A DNA stretch of 34,126 nucleotides, taken from an uncultured Clostridium sp. GTDB lineage: Bacteria > Bacillota > Clostridia > Lachnospirales > Lachnospiraceae. A program made the translations under genes and the position numbers. The stretch covers positions 1-34,126 of the forward strand of contig CAMWYM010000021.1 of the NCBI GenBank assembly GCA_947178475.1, read 5' to 3'. The notes beneath the pieces are model-generated. The model was not told where the DNA came from, searched no databases, and was given only the letters and a program-made list of their open reading frames with translations. Position 1 is the stretch's first letter, and each line of letters begins with the position of its first letter. This document shows, one piece after another, positions 8,625 through 17,000 of this stretch.

Positions 8625-9526
8625 TGAATTTAGCAGTTAATATTGCGGGAGTGGAATTTAAAAATCCGGTAACAGTGGCTTCAGGAACCTTCGGTTCCGG
8701 TGCCGAGTATGGCGATTTTGTGGATTTGAATAAACTGGGAGCAGTTACGACCAAAGGGGTTGCAAATGTTCCATGGCCGGGCAATCCCACACCGCGGATA
8801 GCAGAGACCTATGGCGGGATGATGAATGCTGTAGGGCTTCAGAATCCGGGCATTGATGTGTTTTGTAAGCGGGATATTCCGTTTCTTAAGCAGTACAATA
8901 CCAATATTATTGTAAATGTGTGCGGAAAGTCTGAAGCAGATTATGTAGAGGTAGTGGAGCGTCTGGCGGACGAGGATGTGGATTTGTTAGAGATTAATGT
9001 TTCCTGTCCCAATGTCAAAGAGGGCGGTATTGCCTTTGGTCAGAATCCACAGGCATTAGAGCAGATTACAAAGGCAGTGAAGGCAAAGGCAAAGCAGCCG
9101 ATTATTATGAAATTAAGTCCGAATGTAACGGATATAACAGAGATGGCAAGGGCAGCGGAAGCCGGCGGGACAGATGCTTTGTCATTGATTAATACCTTAA
9201 CCGGAATGAAAATCGATATTAATCGCCGTGATTTTGCTATTGCAAATAAGACGGGGGGGCTTTCCGGTCCTGCGATTAAGCCGGTTGCAGTTCGCATGGT
9301 ATATCAGGTGGCAAATGCGGTCAAACTCCCGATTATAGGCATGGGCGGTATTATGAATTACGAGGATGCGATAGAATTTATGATGGCGGGTGCCTCTATG
9401 GTATCGGTTGGTACGGCTAATTTTCATAATCCGTATACGACGGTAGAGATTATAGAAGGCATTAAGAGCTTTATGGAGCAAAAAGGCATAGAAGATATCC
9501 ATGAGATAATCGGCTGTGTTAAATGA
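8624..9526 (+). CDS. pyrD: Dihydroorotate dehydrogenase B catalytic subunit
   Basis: 300-residue FMN-containing class 1B enzyme that oxidises dihydroorotate to orotate. The active-site cysteine is C128 in NVSCPNVKEGG. A cysteine base marks class 1 enzymes, and the adjacent pyrK marks class 1B. FMN-phosphate contacts are in MGGIMNYEDAIEFMMAGASMVSVG. The N-terminal block VASGTFGSGAEYG is typical. Carbamoyl-phosphate and dihydroorotase genes are not in the window. The stop lies inside the left arm of a hairpin shared with the convergent DUF1292 gene. Confidence 0.97.
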   Translation: MNLAVNIAGVEFKNPVTVASGTFGSGAEYGDFVDLNKLGAVTTKGVANVPWPGNPTPRIAETYGGMMNAVGLQNPGIDVFCKRDIPFLKQYNTNIIVNVCGKSEADYVEVVERLADEDVDLLEINVSCPNVKEGGIAFGQNPQALEQITKAVKAKAKQPIIMKLSPNVTDITEMARAAEAGGTDALSLINTLTGMKIDINRRDFAIANKTGGLSGPAIKPVAVRMVYQVANAVKLPIIGMGGIMNYEDAIEFMMAGASMVSVGTANFHNPYTTVEIIEGIKSFMEQKGIEDIHEIIGCVK

Positions 9527-9554
9527 TGGAGAATAGCATAGCTATTTCTCCATC
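9525..9554. terminator. Hairpin between convergent genes, possible bidirectional terminator
   Basis: A 13-base arm (9525-9537) pairs with a 14-base arm (9541-9554) around a three-base loop, with one bulged base. It begins inside the pyrD stop codon and covers the last codons of the leftward DUF1292 gene. No clear U-tract follows on either strand, so termination is inferred mainly from position and stem length. Confidence 0.5.
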
Positions 9555-9844
9555 CTGTTAAATTCTTCCTCATCCAGCAGTTCTTCAAATTTATCTTCTG
9601 CAGCCTCCCACTCGGCATCAGATTCGATAGCGGAGAGTATTGCATCATTTCCATCTGACTGGTAGCGGTAGAGAAAGTATTCGCCGTCTTCATAACCCTC
9701 AATTGGGCTTTGGGGCATCAAAGCGATATAAAACTGCTCCTGTACAGGAAATATGGCCAGGATATCGCACTCTACCTCCTGATCATTGTCCAGATATAGG
9801 GAAATCGTATCTTCAGTGATGATTGTTTCCTGTTTTGTACTCAT
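9542..9844 (-). CDS. DUF1292 family small acidic protein
   Basis: 100-residue acidic protein of the DUF1292 (YrzB-like) family. It opens with TISLYLDNDQEVECDILAIF and has a middle block with YIALMPQSP and GEYFLYRY, then an acidic C-terminal helix. The family is widespread in Firmicutes and has no established function. It follows the GGDEF-EAL gene by 11 bases with AGGAGG before its ATG, so the two are very likely co-transcribed leftward. Whether it takes part in c-di-GMP signalling is unknown. Confidence 0.85.
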   Translation of the reverse strand: MSTKQETIITEDTISLYLDNDQEVECDILAIFPVQEQFYIALMPQSPIEGYEDGEYFLYRYQSDGNDAILSAIESDAEWEAAEDKFEELLDEEEFNRMEK

Positions 9845-9855
9845 AGCATGTCCTC

Positions 9856-12297
9856 CTAAGAATTGATTTTTAATAACTCAATAAATTCATTTTCTGATAT
9901 TGCCTGACTAAAGAAATACCCCTGCAGAATGTCACAGGTTTCGTTTTGCAGGACTCTCAACTGTTCAATGGTCTCTACGCCCTCTGCAATGACAGAAATG
10001 CCAAGATGGTGGGCAAGATTAATGATTGTACCGGCAATATAAGAATCCTTCTCGTCGTCTGAAATGCCGGAAATAAATGATTTGTCAATCTTTAGCGTAT
10101 TAATTGGAATTTTTGTTAAATAGTTAAAGGAAGAGTATCCGGTTCCAAAATCATCGAGAGCAATCTGAACACCCAGCTCCCGTATCTGGTTAATGAGTGC
10201 CATGTTATGGTCAAAATTTTTCATTAATATGCCTTCTGTCAGCTCTATTTCCAGATATTTTAATGGCATGGAAGTCTTTTCCGGAAGAGCTTTAATGACA
10301 TTGATAAGGCTGTTGTTCCGTAATTGGATAGTGGATACATTAACGGAAATCTTTATTGGTTTGAATCCGGCTTCCATCAGGCGATGGTTAAAGCGGCAGG
10401 CTTCAATCAATGCCCATTCTCCTAACTGGTCGATTAGCCCGCATTCCTCGGCTACCGGAATAAATTCATCCGGAGAGACAAAGCCTACAATAGGAGAATT
10501 TAAACGCATCAGCGCCTCGCATCCGAGTATTTCACCGGTGGACACGTCGGCCTGTGGCTGGTAAAGCAGATAAATATCTTTATTGTCTATGGCATCATGT
10601 AAGATATCAATCAGGTCATTCCTGCGGTTCACTTCATCCTCCATGGATGAGCTGAAAAAGGTATAGCTGTTCTTGCCGGTATTTTTGGATGCATACATGG
10701 CAATATCGGCATTTTTCATCAGCTCGTTTAAGGATAGTCCGTTTTGTGGGAACAGGGCAGCACCGGCACTTAAAGTAATATGGACAGTTTCATCCTCCAA
10801 TACAAAAGGGTGGGAAGCAATGGAAACCAAGGTATCTAAAAATTCCTCCAACTCTTCTCTACTGTTTATCTGATTTCTCAGGATAACAAATTCATCTCCA
10901 CCGTTTCTGGCAAGAATATCATCTTTGTTGATGAAGGAGCTCAGCTTAGAGGAAACAGCCTGTAGCAGCAAATCTCCGTAATCGTGTCCCAGGGTATCGT
11001 TGATGGACTTGAAGCCATCTAAATCGATAAAGATAACGGCGTGGTTTCTGAACCCTTTGCCGTTATTGTTGGAGAGTATCTCCTGCGCATATTTGAAAAA
11101 GGCCATACGGTTATAAAGTCCGGTCAGTGCATCTGTATATGCCAGTTTTTCAATATCCTCATAGCTGTATTGCAGCTCTCTCTGACTGATTTCCAATGCT
11201 TTACGAGATTCCAAGACCTCCTTGTAGTTGGTGGAAATAATATCCATCATCTGATTAAAATTGTTAGAAAGGGTTCCAAATTCGTCATCCCGTTCCATAT
11301 TGCATTGCACATCTAACTGACCGTCGGCAGCATTCTGCATTTTTTCACTGAGCTCGATAATCGGCTGAGTGTATTTAACGGCAAGGCTTCTGCTAAGCTG
11401 GCTGGATAAAATCGTTACGATGATCAGAACCACCAGCAATAGTATAGGAAGACTGGATACAATGTTCGTGTAGGTTGACGGATCCCGTATAGTAACGTAA
11501 AGCCAGTTGTAGTCTGGAACAAAGGAATATCCGCAGATATAATCCATGCCGTCAGAAAATGTGCCGGGGAGAATTCTGTTGAGGGAAATCTCCCCATTCC
11601 CGATACCGGAGAGCTGCTTGAGATTTTCGAATAGCTTTGTGTTGTGGGATTCAATAGTATAGCCGAACATTGGTCTGCCGTCAGTGTCTATAATAAAGTT
11701 CTCCTGTTTATCAGATGTGGAGAGATAGGTGCCAAAATAGTCTATTGTAATATTCGTGCGGATTAATCCGATAATGGAATTATTTACCATAATTGGAGAA
11801 ATAATATCCAGCGTATTCTGTGTGAATTCAGAATGCGGGAGAATGCAGGTTGCAGTATAAGTGTCAACCGGCTGTTCCATGATTTCTGTCCAGTCGGCCG
11901 ACGAAACAGAGGAGGAGGACAGCACCAGATAGCCGTCCACATCATAGATGTAATAGCTGACTGTGTTATCGAAATCGGCAGAAATTTGTTCTATGGAAGC
12001 CTTGACACTATTGTAATTTGCAGAAGTGGTTTTGAGCAGGGTGTCCGGAGTATTGACTTTTTCCAACAGATAGTTTCTCAGCTCGTTGGAGCTGGCAAGA
12101 GAGGTTGTCTCGATAATCTGTGATTTGAGCTGGTTAGAAAAGGCACAGCTATAGTCATAGGCAATATTTTTAATATTTTCCGTGTTAATCTCCGCATATT
12201 TTGTCGTTGCTGCAACATAGGCAAAAACAGCCATAAGGATTACAGGAATTACTGCCATTAACAGGATAGAGTTTTGCAATGATTTTTTAATCGGCAT
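9856..12297 (-). CDS. Membrane GGDEF-EAL protein (diguanylate cyclase/phosphodiesterase) with sensor domain
   Basis: 813 residues. Membrane segment at about 10-30; extracytoplasmic Cache-like sensor about 31-280; second membrane segment about 281-302; HAMP about 303-360; GGDEF domain about 385-550; EAL domain about 560-813. The cyclase motif GGDEF is intact at 466-470, but the product-inhibition RxxD position reads NKDD (457-460). EAL phosphodiesterase residues look complete: E594-A-L, NVS, ELTE, DDFGTGYSSF, a later IAEGVE and QGYFFS. Both making and breaking c-di-GMP are therefore possible, with the sensor choosing the balance. It is divergent from the MshEN/CheX-like gene and followed by the DUF1292 gene. 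Confidence 0.95.
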   Translation of the reverse strand: MPIKKSLQNSILLMAVIPVILMAVFAYVAATTKYAEINTENIKNIAYDYSCAFSNQLKSQIIETTSLASSNELRNYLLEKVNTPDTLLKTTSANYNSVKASIEQISADFDNTVSYYIYDVDGYLVLSSSSVSSADWTEIMEQPVDTYTATCILPHSEFTQNTLDIISPIMVNNSIIGLIRTNITIDYFGTYLSTSDKQENFIIDTDGRPMFGYTIESHNTKLFENLKQLSGIGNGEISLNRILPGTFSDGMDYICGYSFVPDYNWLYVTIRDPSTYTNIVSSLPILLLVVLIIVTILSSQLSRSLAVKYTQPIIELSEKMQNAADGQLDVQCNMERDDEFGTLSNNFNQMMDIISTNYKEVLESRKALEISQRELQYSYEDIEKLAYTDALTGLYNRMAFFKYAQEILSNNNGKGFRNHAVIFIDLDGFKSINDTLGHDYGDLLLQAVSSKLSSFINKDDILARNGGDEFVILRNQINSREELEEFLDTLVSIASHPFVLEDETVHITLSAGAALFPQNGLSLNELMKNADIAMYASKNTGKNSYTFFSSSMEDEVNRRNDLIDILHDAIDNKDIYLLYQPQADVSTGEILGCEALMRLNSPIVGFVSPDEFIPVAEECGLIDQLGEWALIEACRFNHRLMEAGFKPIKISVNVSTIQLRNNSLINVIKALPEKTSMPLKYLEIELTEGILMKNFDHNMALINQIRELGVQIALDDFGTGYSSFNYLTKIPINTLKIDKSFISGISDDEKDSYIAGTIINLAHHLGISVIAEGVETIEQLRVLQNETCDILQGYFFSQAISENEFIELLKINS

Positions 12298-12332
12298 ATA
12301 TGTAAGTCCTTTCTTATGTATACTTTTTAACT

Positions 12333-12361
12333 ATTATATATAATTAAATGAAATTATTCAA
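12333..12361 (-). promoter_or_regulatory. Sigma-A-type promoter for the GGDEF-EAL gene
   Basis: On the minus strand, TTGAAT (12356-12361) and TATAAT (12333-12338) are separated by 17 bases. This lies 36 bases before the GGDEF-EAL ATG, in an A+T-rich divergent gap. The match is close to consensus. Confidence 0.7.
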
Positions 12362-12412
12362 TGTACTATCCCAAAAAAAATTGTAAAAATACACAAAAAA
12401 AGTGAAAATAAA

Positions 12413-12442
12413 TTGCAAAGTATAGTCAAAATGTGGTATAAT
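12413..12442 (+). promoter_or_regulatory. Extended -10 promoter for the MshEN/CheX-like gene
   Basis: TTGCAA (12413-12418) and TATAAT (12437-12442) are 18 bases apart, with a TG one base before the -10 element. The gene starts about 68 bases downstream, leaving a leader in which no strong stem was found. A-tracts upstream (12371-12400) could act as an UP element. Confidence 0.7.
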
Positions 12443-12510
12443 GCTAATGGTTAGTGAGATTTGAATATACATATTATATGAAGATAATATAAGAATACAA
12501 GGAGGCTATT

Positions 12511-13401
12511 ATGTTTGGTGTATATTTCGGTAAATATCTGCAGGATAAGGGGATTTTGACGAATGAGCAGTATGAATCGATTATGTCGGATAAGGAAAAC
12601 ACCAGAGTGAAAATGGGACTGCTTGCAGTGGAAGCTGGATATATGACCAATGCACAGGCTGAGGAGGTCAATACATTGCAGCAGCTTCAGGATAAACGTT
12701 TTGGTGACATTGCAATAGAAAAGGGTTATCTGTCAGAAGATGAGGTCCAAGATTTGTTGGAGCGGCAGGGAGATGAATATTTGCTATTTGTACAGGCTTT
12801 GATTCAACATGACATTCTGACATTAGAACAGATTCAGACGGAGTTGAATACATATAAAAAGACGGCACATTATACTGCATTGGATATGGAAGCACTGAAG
12901 AGCGGTGATGTTGATCGGATTGTGCCTATTTTTATCAAAGACGGTTCAATTCCGCAGATTATGAAGGATTATGTTGCGCTTACGGCAAGAAATATTGTCC
13001 GGTTTATTGACCGTTTCTTCAGAATGGAAAAGGTGGAGCGGATTACAGATTACACCACTCCCTTTGTTGCTGCACAGGAATTGATAGGCGATTACAAGAT
13101 GTTTGCCGGATTTTGTGGTGAGGGGGAGGGAATTAAGAAAATTGCGGAGGAGTTTGCCGACGAATTGTTTGATTGTGTGGATATAGATGCTCTGGATGCG
13201 GCATGTGAATTTCTTAATTGCAACAATGGGCTCTTTGCGCGAAAGCTCAGCGATGAAAATGTAGAGGTTGATATGTGTCCGCCTATTATGAAAAGTGAGA
13301 AGACGATTATTCGTTCAAAGGAGGATATGTTCAAAATATCCTTTTATGTGAAAGATTCTGCTGTAGATTTGCTCCTTGGTTTTGGGACCGAATTGAGCTG
13401 A
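12511..13401 (+). CDS. Four MshEN-like repeats fused to a CheX-like phosphatase domain
   Basis: 296 residues, not a family I can name as a whole. Residues 5-115 hold four 24-residue repeats (5-28, 34-57, 63-86, 92-115), each separated by exactly five residues. Within each unit, positions 3 and 10 are usually Gly, 12 is Leu/Met, 21 mostly hydrophobic and 24 often Gln. The two middle copies fit best (K34/G36/G43/Q57 and R63/G65/G72/Q86). This spacing is that of the c-di-GMP-binding MshEN domain of type II secretion/pilus ATPases. Residues about 130-296 resemble CheX, with E233 and N236 in an ExxN motif followed by Gly, the signature of CheC/CheX/FliY phosphatases of phospho-CheY. The downstream cheY supports this. 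c-di-GMP binding is inferred only. Confidence 0.75.
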   Translation: MFGVYFGKYLQDKGILTNEQYESIMSDKENTRVKMGLLAVEAGYMTNAQAEEVNTLQQLQDKRFGDIAIEKGYLSEDEVQDLLERQGDEYLLFVQALIQHDILTLEQIQTELNTYKKTAHYTALDMEALKSGDVDRIVPIFIKDGSIPQIMKDYVALTARNIVRFIDRFFRMEKVERITDYTTPFVAAQELIGDYKMFAGFCGEGEGIKKIAEEFADELFDCVDIDALDAACEFLNCNNGLFARKLSDENVEVDMCPPIMKSEKTIIRSKEDMFKISFYVKDSAVDLLLGFGTELS

Positions 13402-13463
13402 CGACACAGACGGCAGGATGATATTTATTTGTGTGTTGGAGAAGGGAAAGGAATGATACAGAT

Positions 13464-13823
13464 ATGGCAAGGATTTTAATTGTAGATGATTCTAGGACAT
13501 CGCGGAAGATATTAAAGGGAATATTAGAAAGTGAAGGATATGAGATAATTTGTGAAGCGACTAACGGTCAGGAAGGCTATGAACGCTATGTGGAGCTGAA
13601 ACCGGATGTGGTGACGATGGATATCACGATGCCGGTATTAGACGGAATTGAGGCATTGAAGAAGATTAAAAGTGAGTTTCCTGAGGCGAAGGTCATTATG
13701 GTCACTGCAGCAGGACAGCGGACAAAGATGGTGGAGGCAGTGCAGAACGGGGCAGATGAGTTTGTCAGCAAGCCCTTTGAACCGGATCAGCTCAAGAAAA
13801 TTATTGACAAGGTGGCAGGATAA
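13464..13823 (+). CDS. cheY: Stand-alone CheY-like response regulator
   Basis: 119-residue single receiver domain with no output domain. Acidic pocket D8, D9; phosphoacceptor D53 (VTMDITMP); T81; conserved K103 (VSKPFEP). The ATG at 13464 gives the standard MARILIVDDS start, whereas the frame continues back to a GTG at 13431 with no support. The ribosome site (AAAGGA) is about 11 bases away, a little long. It lies 62 bases after the CheX-like gene and before a strong terminator, so the two probably form one transcript. The cognate kinase is not in the window. It may be a flagellar CheY or serve another output. Confidence 0.93.
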   Translation: MARILIVDDSRTSRKILKGILESEGYEIICEATNGQEGYERYVELKPDVVTMDITMPVLDGIEALKKIKSEFPEAKVIMVTAAGQRTKMVEAVQNGADEFVSKPFEPDQLKKIIDKVAG

Positions 13824-13863
13824 CCGGAGATAACGGATAAAATTGGATAAGCTAAGGTTAGTG

Positions 13864-13893
13864 AAAAGGGGTTTTCATTTTGAACCCCTTTTT
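13864..13893 (+). terminator. Rho-independent terminator after cheY
   Basis: A ten-base arm AAAAGGGGTT (13864-13873) pairs with AACCCCTTTT (13883-13892), followed by T. The run of T in the right arm serves as the U-tract. It separates the cheY transcript from purL. Confidence 0.85.
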
Positions 13894-13929
13894 CATATGG
13901 AAAATTAAACCGAAAAAGGGCAAGAATAA

Positions 13930-13958
13930 TTGACTTCACTTTCAAGTTATTATATAGT
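13930..13958 (+). promoter_or_regulatory. Sigma-A-type promoter for purL
   Basis: TTGACT (13930-13935) and TATAGT (13953-13958) are separated by 17 bases. The leader to the purL start is about 55 bases, too short for a purine riboswitch, and no clear PurR box was seen. Confidence 0.7.
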
Positions 13959-14020
13959 AAATAGTAATAACTACGGTTATATAAATACGAATTTATGTGG
14001 TGATACCTCAGGAGGACGAG

Positions 14021-17000
14021 ATGAGTAAGGTTAAGAGAGTATATGTTGAGAAAAAGCCTGAATATGCGGTGAAGGCAAAGGAGCTGTATAATGAGCTGAC
14101 GGAATATCTGGACTTGAAGCTGGAGAAGGTCAGAGTGCTGGTTCGCTATGATGTGGAGAATATATCTGACAGTACCTATGAAAAGGCTCTTAGGACTGTA
14201 TTTTCTGAGCCTCCGGTAGACTTTGTGTATGAGACTGCATTTCCCTTTGAAGAGGGAGATTATGTGTTTTCTGTGGAGGCGCTTCCCGGACAGTTTGACC
14301 AGAGGGCGGATTCGGCAGAACAGTGTATTAAGCTGTTAAATGAAAAAGAGGAGGCGGTTGTACGCTGTGCTGCTACCTATGTGCTGACCGGGAATGTCAG
14401 TGAGGAGGAATTTGCAAAAGCTAAGGCATATTGCATCAATCCTGTGGATTCACGAGAGACAGATGATGAGCAGATACCGGAAACATTAATCCAGAAATTT
14501 GAAGAGCCTGCAGATGTGGAGCTTTTTGATGGTTTTAAGGATATGGCAGAGGGTGAGCTTAGAGGTCTGTATGATTCACTGGGACTTGCCATGACATTTA
14601 AGGATTTTCTTCATATACAGAATTATTTTAAGAAGGAGGAAAACAGAGACCCTTCAGTGACGGAAATTCGTGTGCTGGATACTTACTGGTCTGATCATTG
14701 CCGTCACACTACCTTTGCAACGGAGCTTACCAATGTAACCTTTGAGGATGGATATTATAAGAAACCTATTGAAGATACCTATAACCGATATCTGGAAGAC
14801 CGAAAGGTTTTATATAAGGACAGAGAAGATAAGTTTGTCTGCCTGATGGATATCGCTTTAATGGCAATGAAGAAGCTGCGTGCAGACGGCAGGCTGCAGG
14901 AGATGGAGGTTTCAGATGAAATCAATGCCTGTTCCATAGAGGTTCCGGTTATCATTGATGGTGAGGAGGTTATGTATCTGATCCAGTTTAAGAATGAAAC
15001 CCATAACCATCCTACAGAGATTGAACCTTTTGGCGGGGCAGCAACCTGTCTTGGCGGATGTATAAGAGACCCGCTTTCAGGCAGATCTTATGTATATCAG
15101 GCAATGCGCGTAACTGGAGCGGCAGACCCTACCAGAGCACTTTCTGAGACCTTGGAAGGAAAGCTGCCACAGCGGAAATTAGTGACTACTGCAGCTGAGG
15201 GCTACAGCTCCTACGGTAATCAGATTGGACTGGCAACCGGTCTCGTCAATGAGGTGTACCATCCGAATTATGTGGCTAAACGTATGGAGATTGGTGCAGT
15301 GGTGGCAGCAGCGCCGAAGAAAAACGTCAAGCGGCTTACCTCTGACCCGGGCAACGTGATTATTTTGATTGGCGGAAGAACCGGGCGTGACGGTATCGGA
15401 GGGGCAACAGGAAGCTCCAAGAAGCATACCACTCAATCTATTGATACTTGCGGCTCCGAGGTTCAAAAGGGTAATCCACCTACTGAGAGAAAGATTCAAA
15501 GGCTGTTCCGCCGGGAGGAGGTTGCCAGTATTATCCGTAAGTGTAATGATTTTGGTGCTGGTGGCGTCAGTGTTGCCATTGGTGAGCTGGCTGACGGATT
15601 GACTATTGATTTGGATAAGGTACCAAAGAAATATGCCGGATTGGATGGAACAGAGATTGCTATTTCCGAGTCTCAGGAGAGAATGGCAGTTGTTGTGGAT
15701 GAAGAAAATGTAGATAAAATGCTGGCGTACTGCCGGGAGGAGAATCTGGAGGCAGTTGTGGTTGCCCAGGTGACGGAAAGCCCACGCCTTGTCATGACAT
15801 GGAGAGGCAGAGAGATTGTTAATATTGCCAGAAGCTTTATTGATACAAACGGTGCGCATCAGGAAAGTGACGTGACAGTTACCATGCCTGACAAAGAAAA
15901 GGATTATTTTAATCAGAAGGCAGATTTTTCTGATGGAAAAAAGGCATGGCTGGATATTCTTGGAGATTTGAATGTCTGCTCACAGCGAGGGCTGGTGGAA
16001 ATGTTTGACAGCTCCATCGGCGCTGCTACAGTGGTGATGCCTTATGGCGGAAAATATCAACAGACTCCGATTCAGACGATGATTGCCAAGCTGCCGCTGG
16101 ATAGCGGTAAATGTGATACGGTTACGATGATGTCCTATGGTTTGGATCCGTTTTTACTAAGCTGGTCTCCTTATCATGGTGCAGTGTATTCCGTGGTGCA
16201 TTCTGTGGCTAAGATAGCAGCTTCCGGTGGTAATTGGAGCAAAATCTATTTTACCTTTCAGGAGTATTTTAAGCGGCTGGGAGAAGAGGCAAAACGATGG
16301 GGTGAGCCAATGGCGGCACTGTTAGGAGCATATTCTGCACAGATGGGATTTGGTCTTGCCTCCATAGGTGGGAAGGATTCCATGTCCGGCTCCTTTGATG
16401 ACATTGATGTACCACCAACCCTTTGCTCCTTTGCGATTGCTGTGGGCAAGGCAGGTGATGTTGTAACACCGGAATTTAAAGAGCCCGGAAATAAGATTAT
16501 TGAAATTGACATTAAGCGGGATGAGTATGGACTTCCTGATTACGGGTATATGAAGGAGATATATGGTGCTCTCTATGAGGATATACAGTCAGGAAAAATT
16601 CAGTCTGCTTATGCGGTTGGCTTTGGCGGTATTGTGGAAGCAGTATCCAAGATGGGCTTTGGTAACGGAATAGGCGCACAGCTTGATACATTGGTTTCAC
16701 CTGAGAAAATGCTTCAGAAAAACTATGGTGCCATAATCTGTGAAGTAAAAGGAAATGATATCCGTGAACTGACTGTGCCAGCGGCGGTAATCGGTAAGAC
16801 AACAGAGGATGGGTGCTTTACCTACGGAGATATTACCGTGACGATGGAGGAAGCGCTGGCTGCATGGACAGGCACTTTAGAAAAGGTATTTCCAACTCTG
16901 TCAGGGGTAAAGCAGGAGAAAGTTCCGGAAAATGTTTATAAAACGGATAACGTGTATATCTGTAAAGAGAAAACCGCTAAACCTAAAGTTTTTATTCCGG

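Noticed and set aside
13959-14020. Purine riboswitch or PurR box before purL
   Set aside because: The leader is about 55 bases, too short for the aptamer, and no PurR box could be recognised.
15179-15859. 226-codon open frame on the minus strand inside purL
   Set aside because: It lies wholly within an unmistakable purL coding region, has no ribosome site or family resemblance, and is a shadow of purL codon use.
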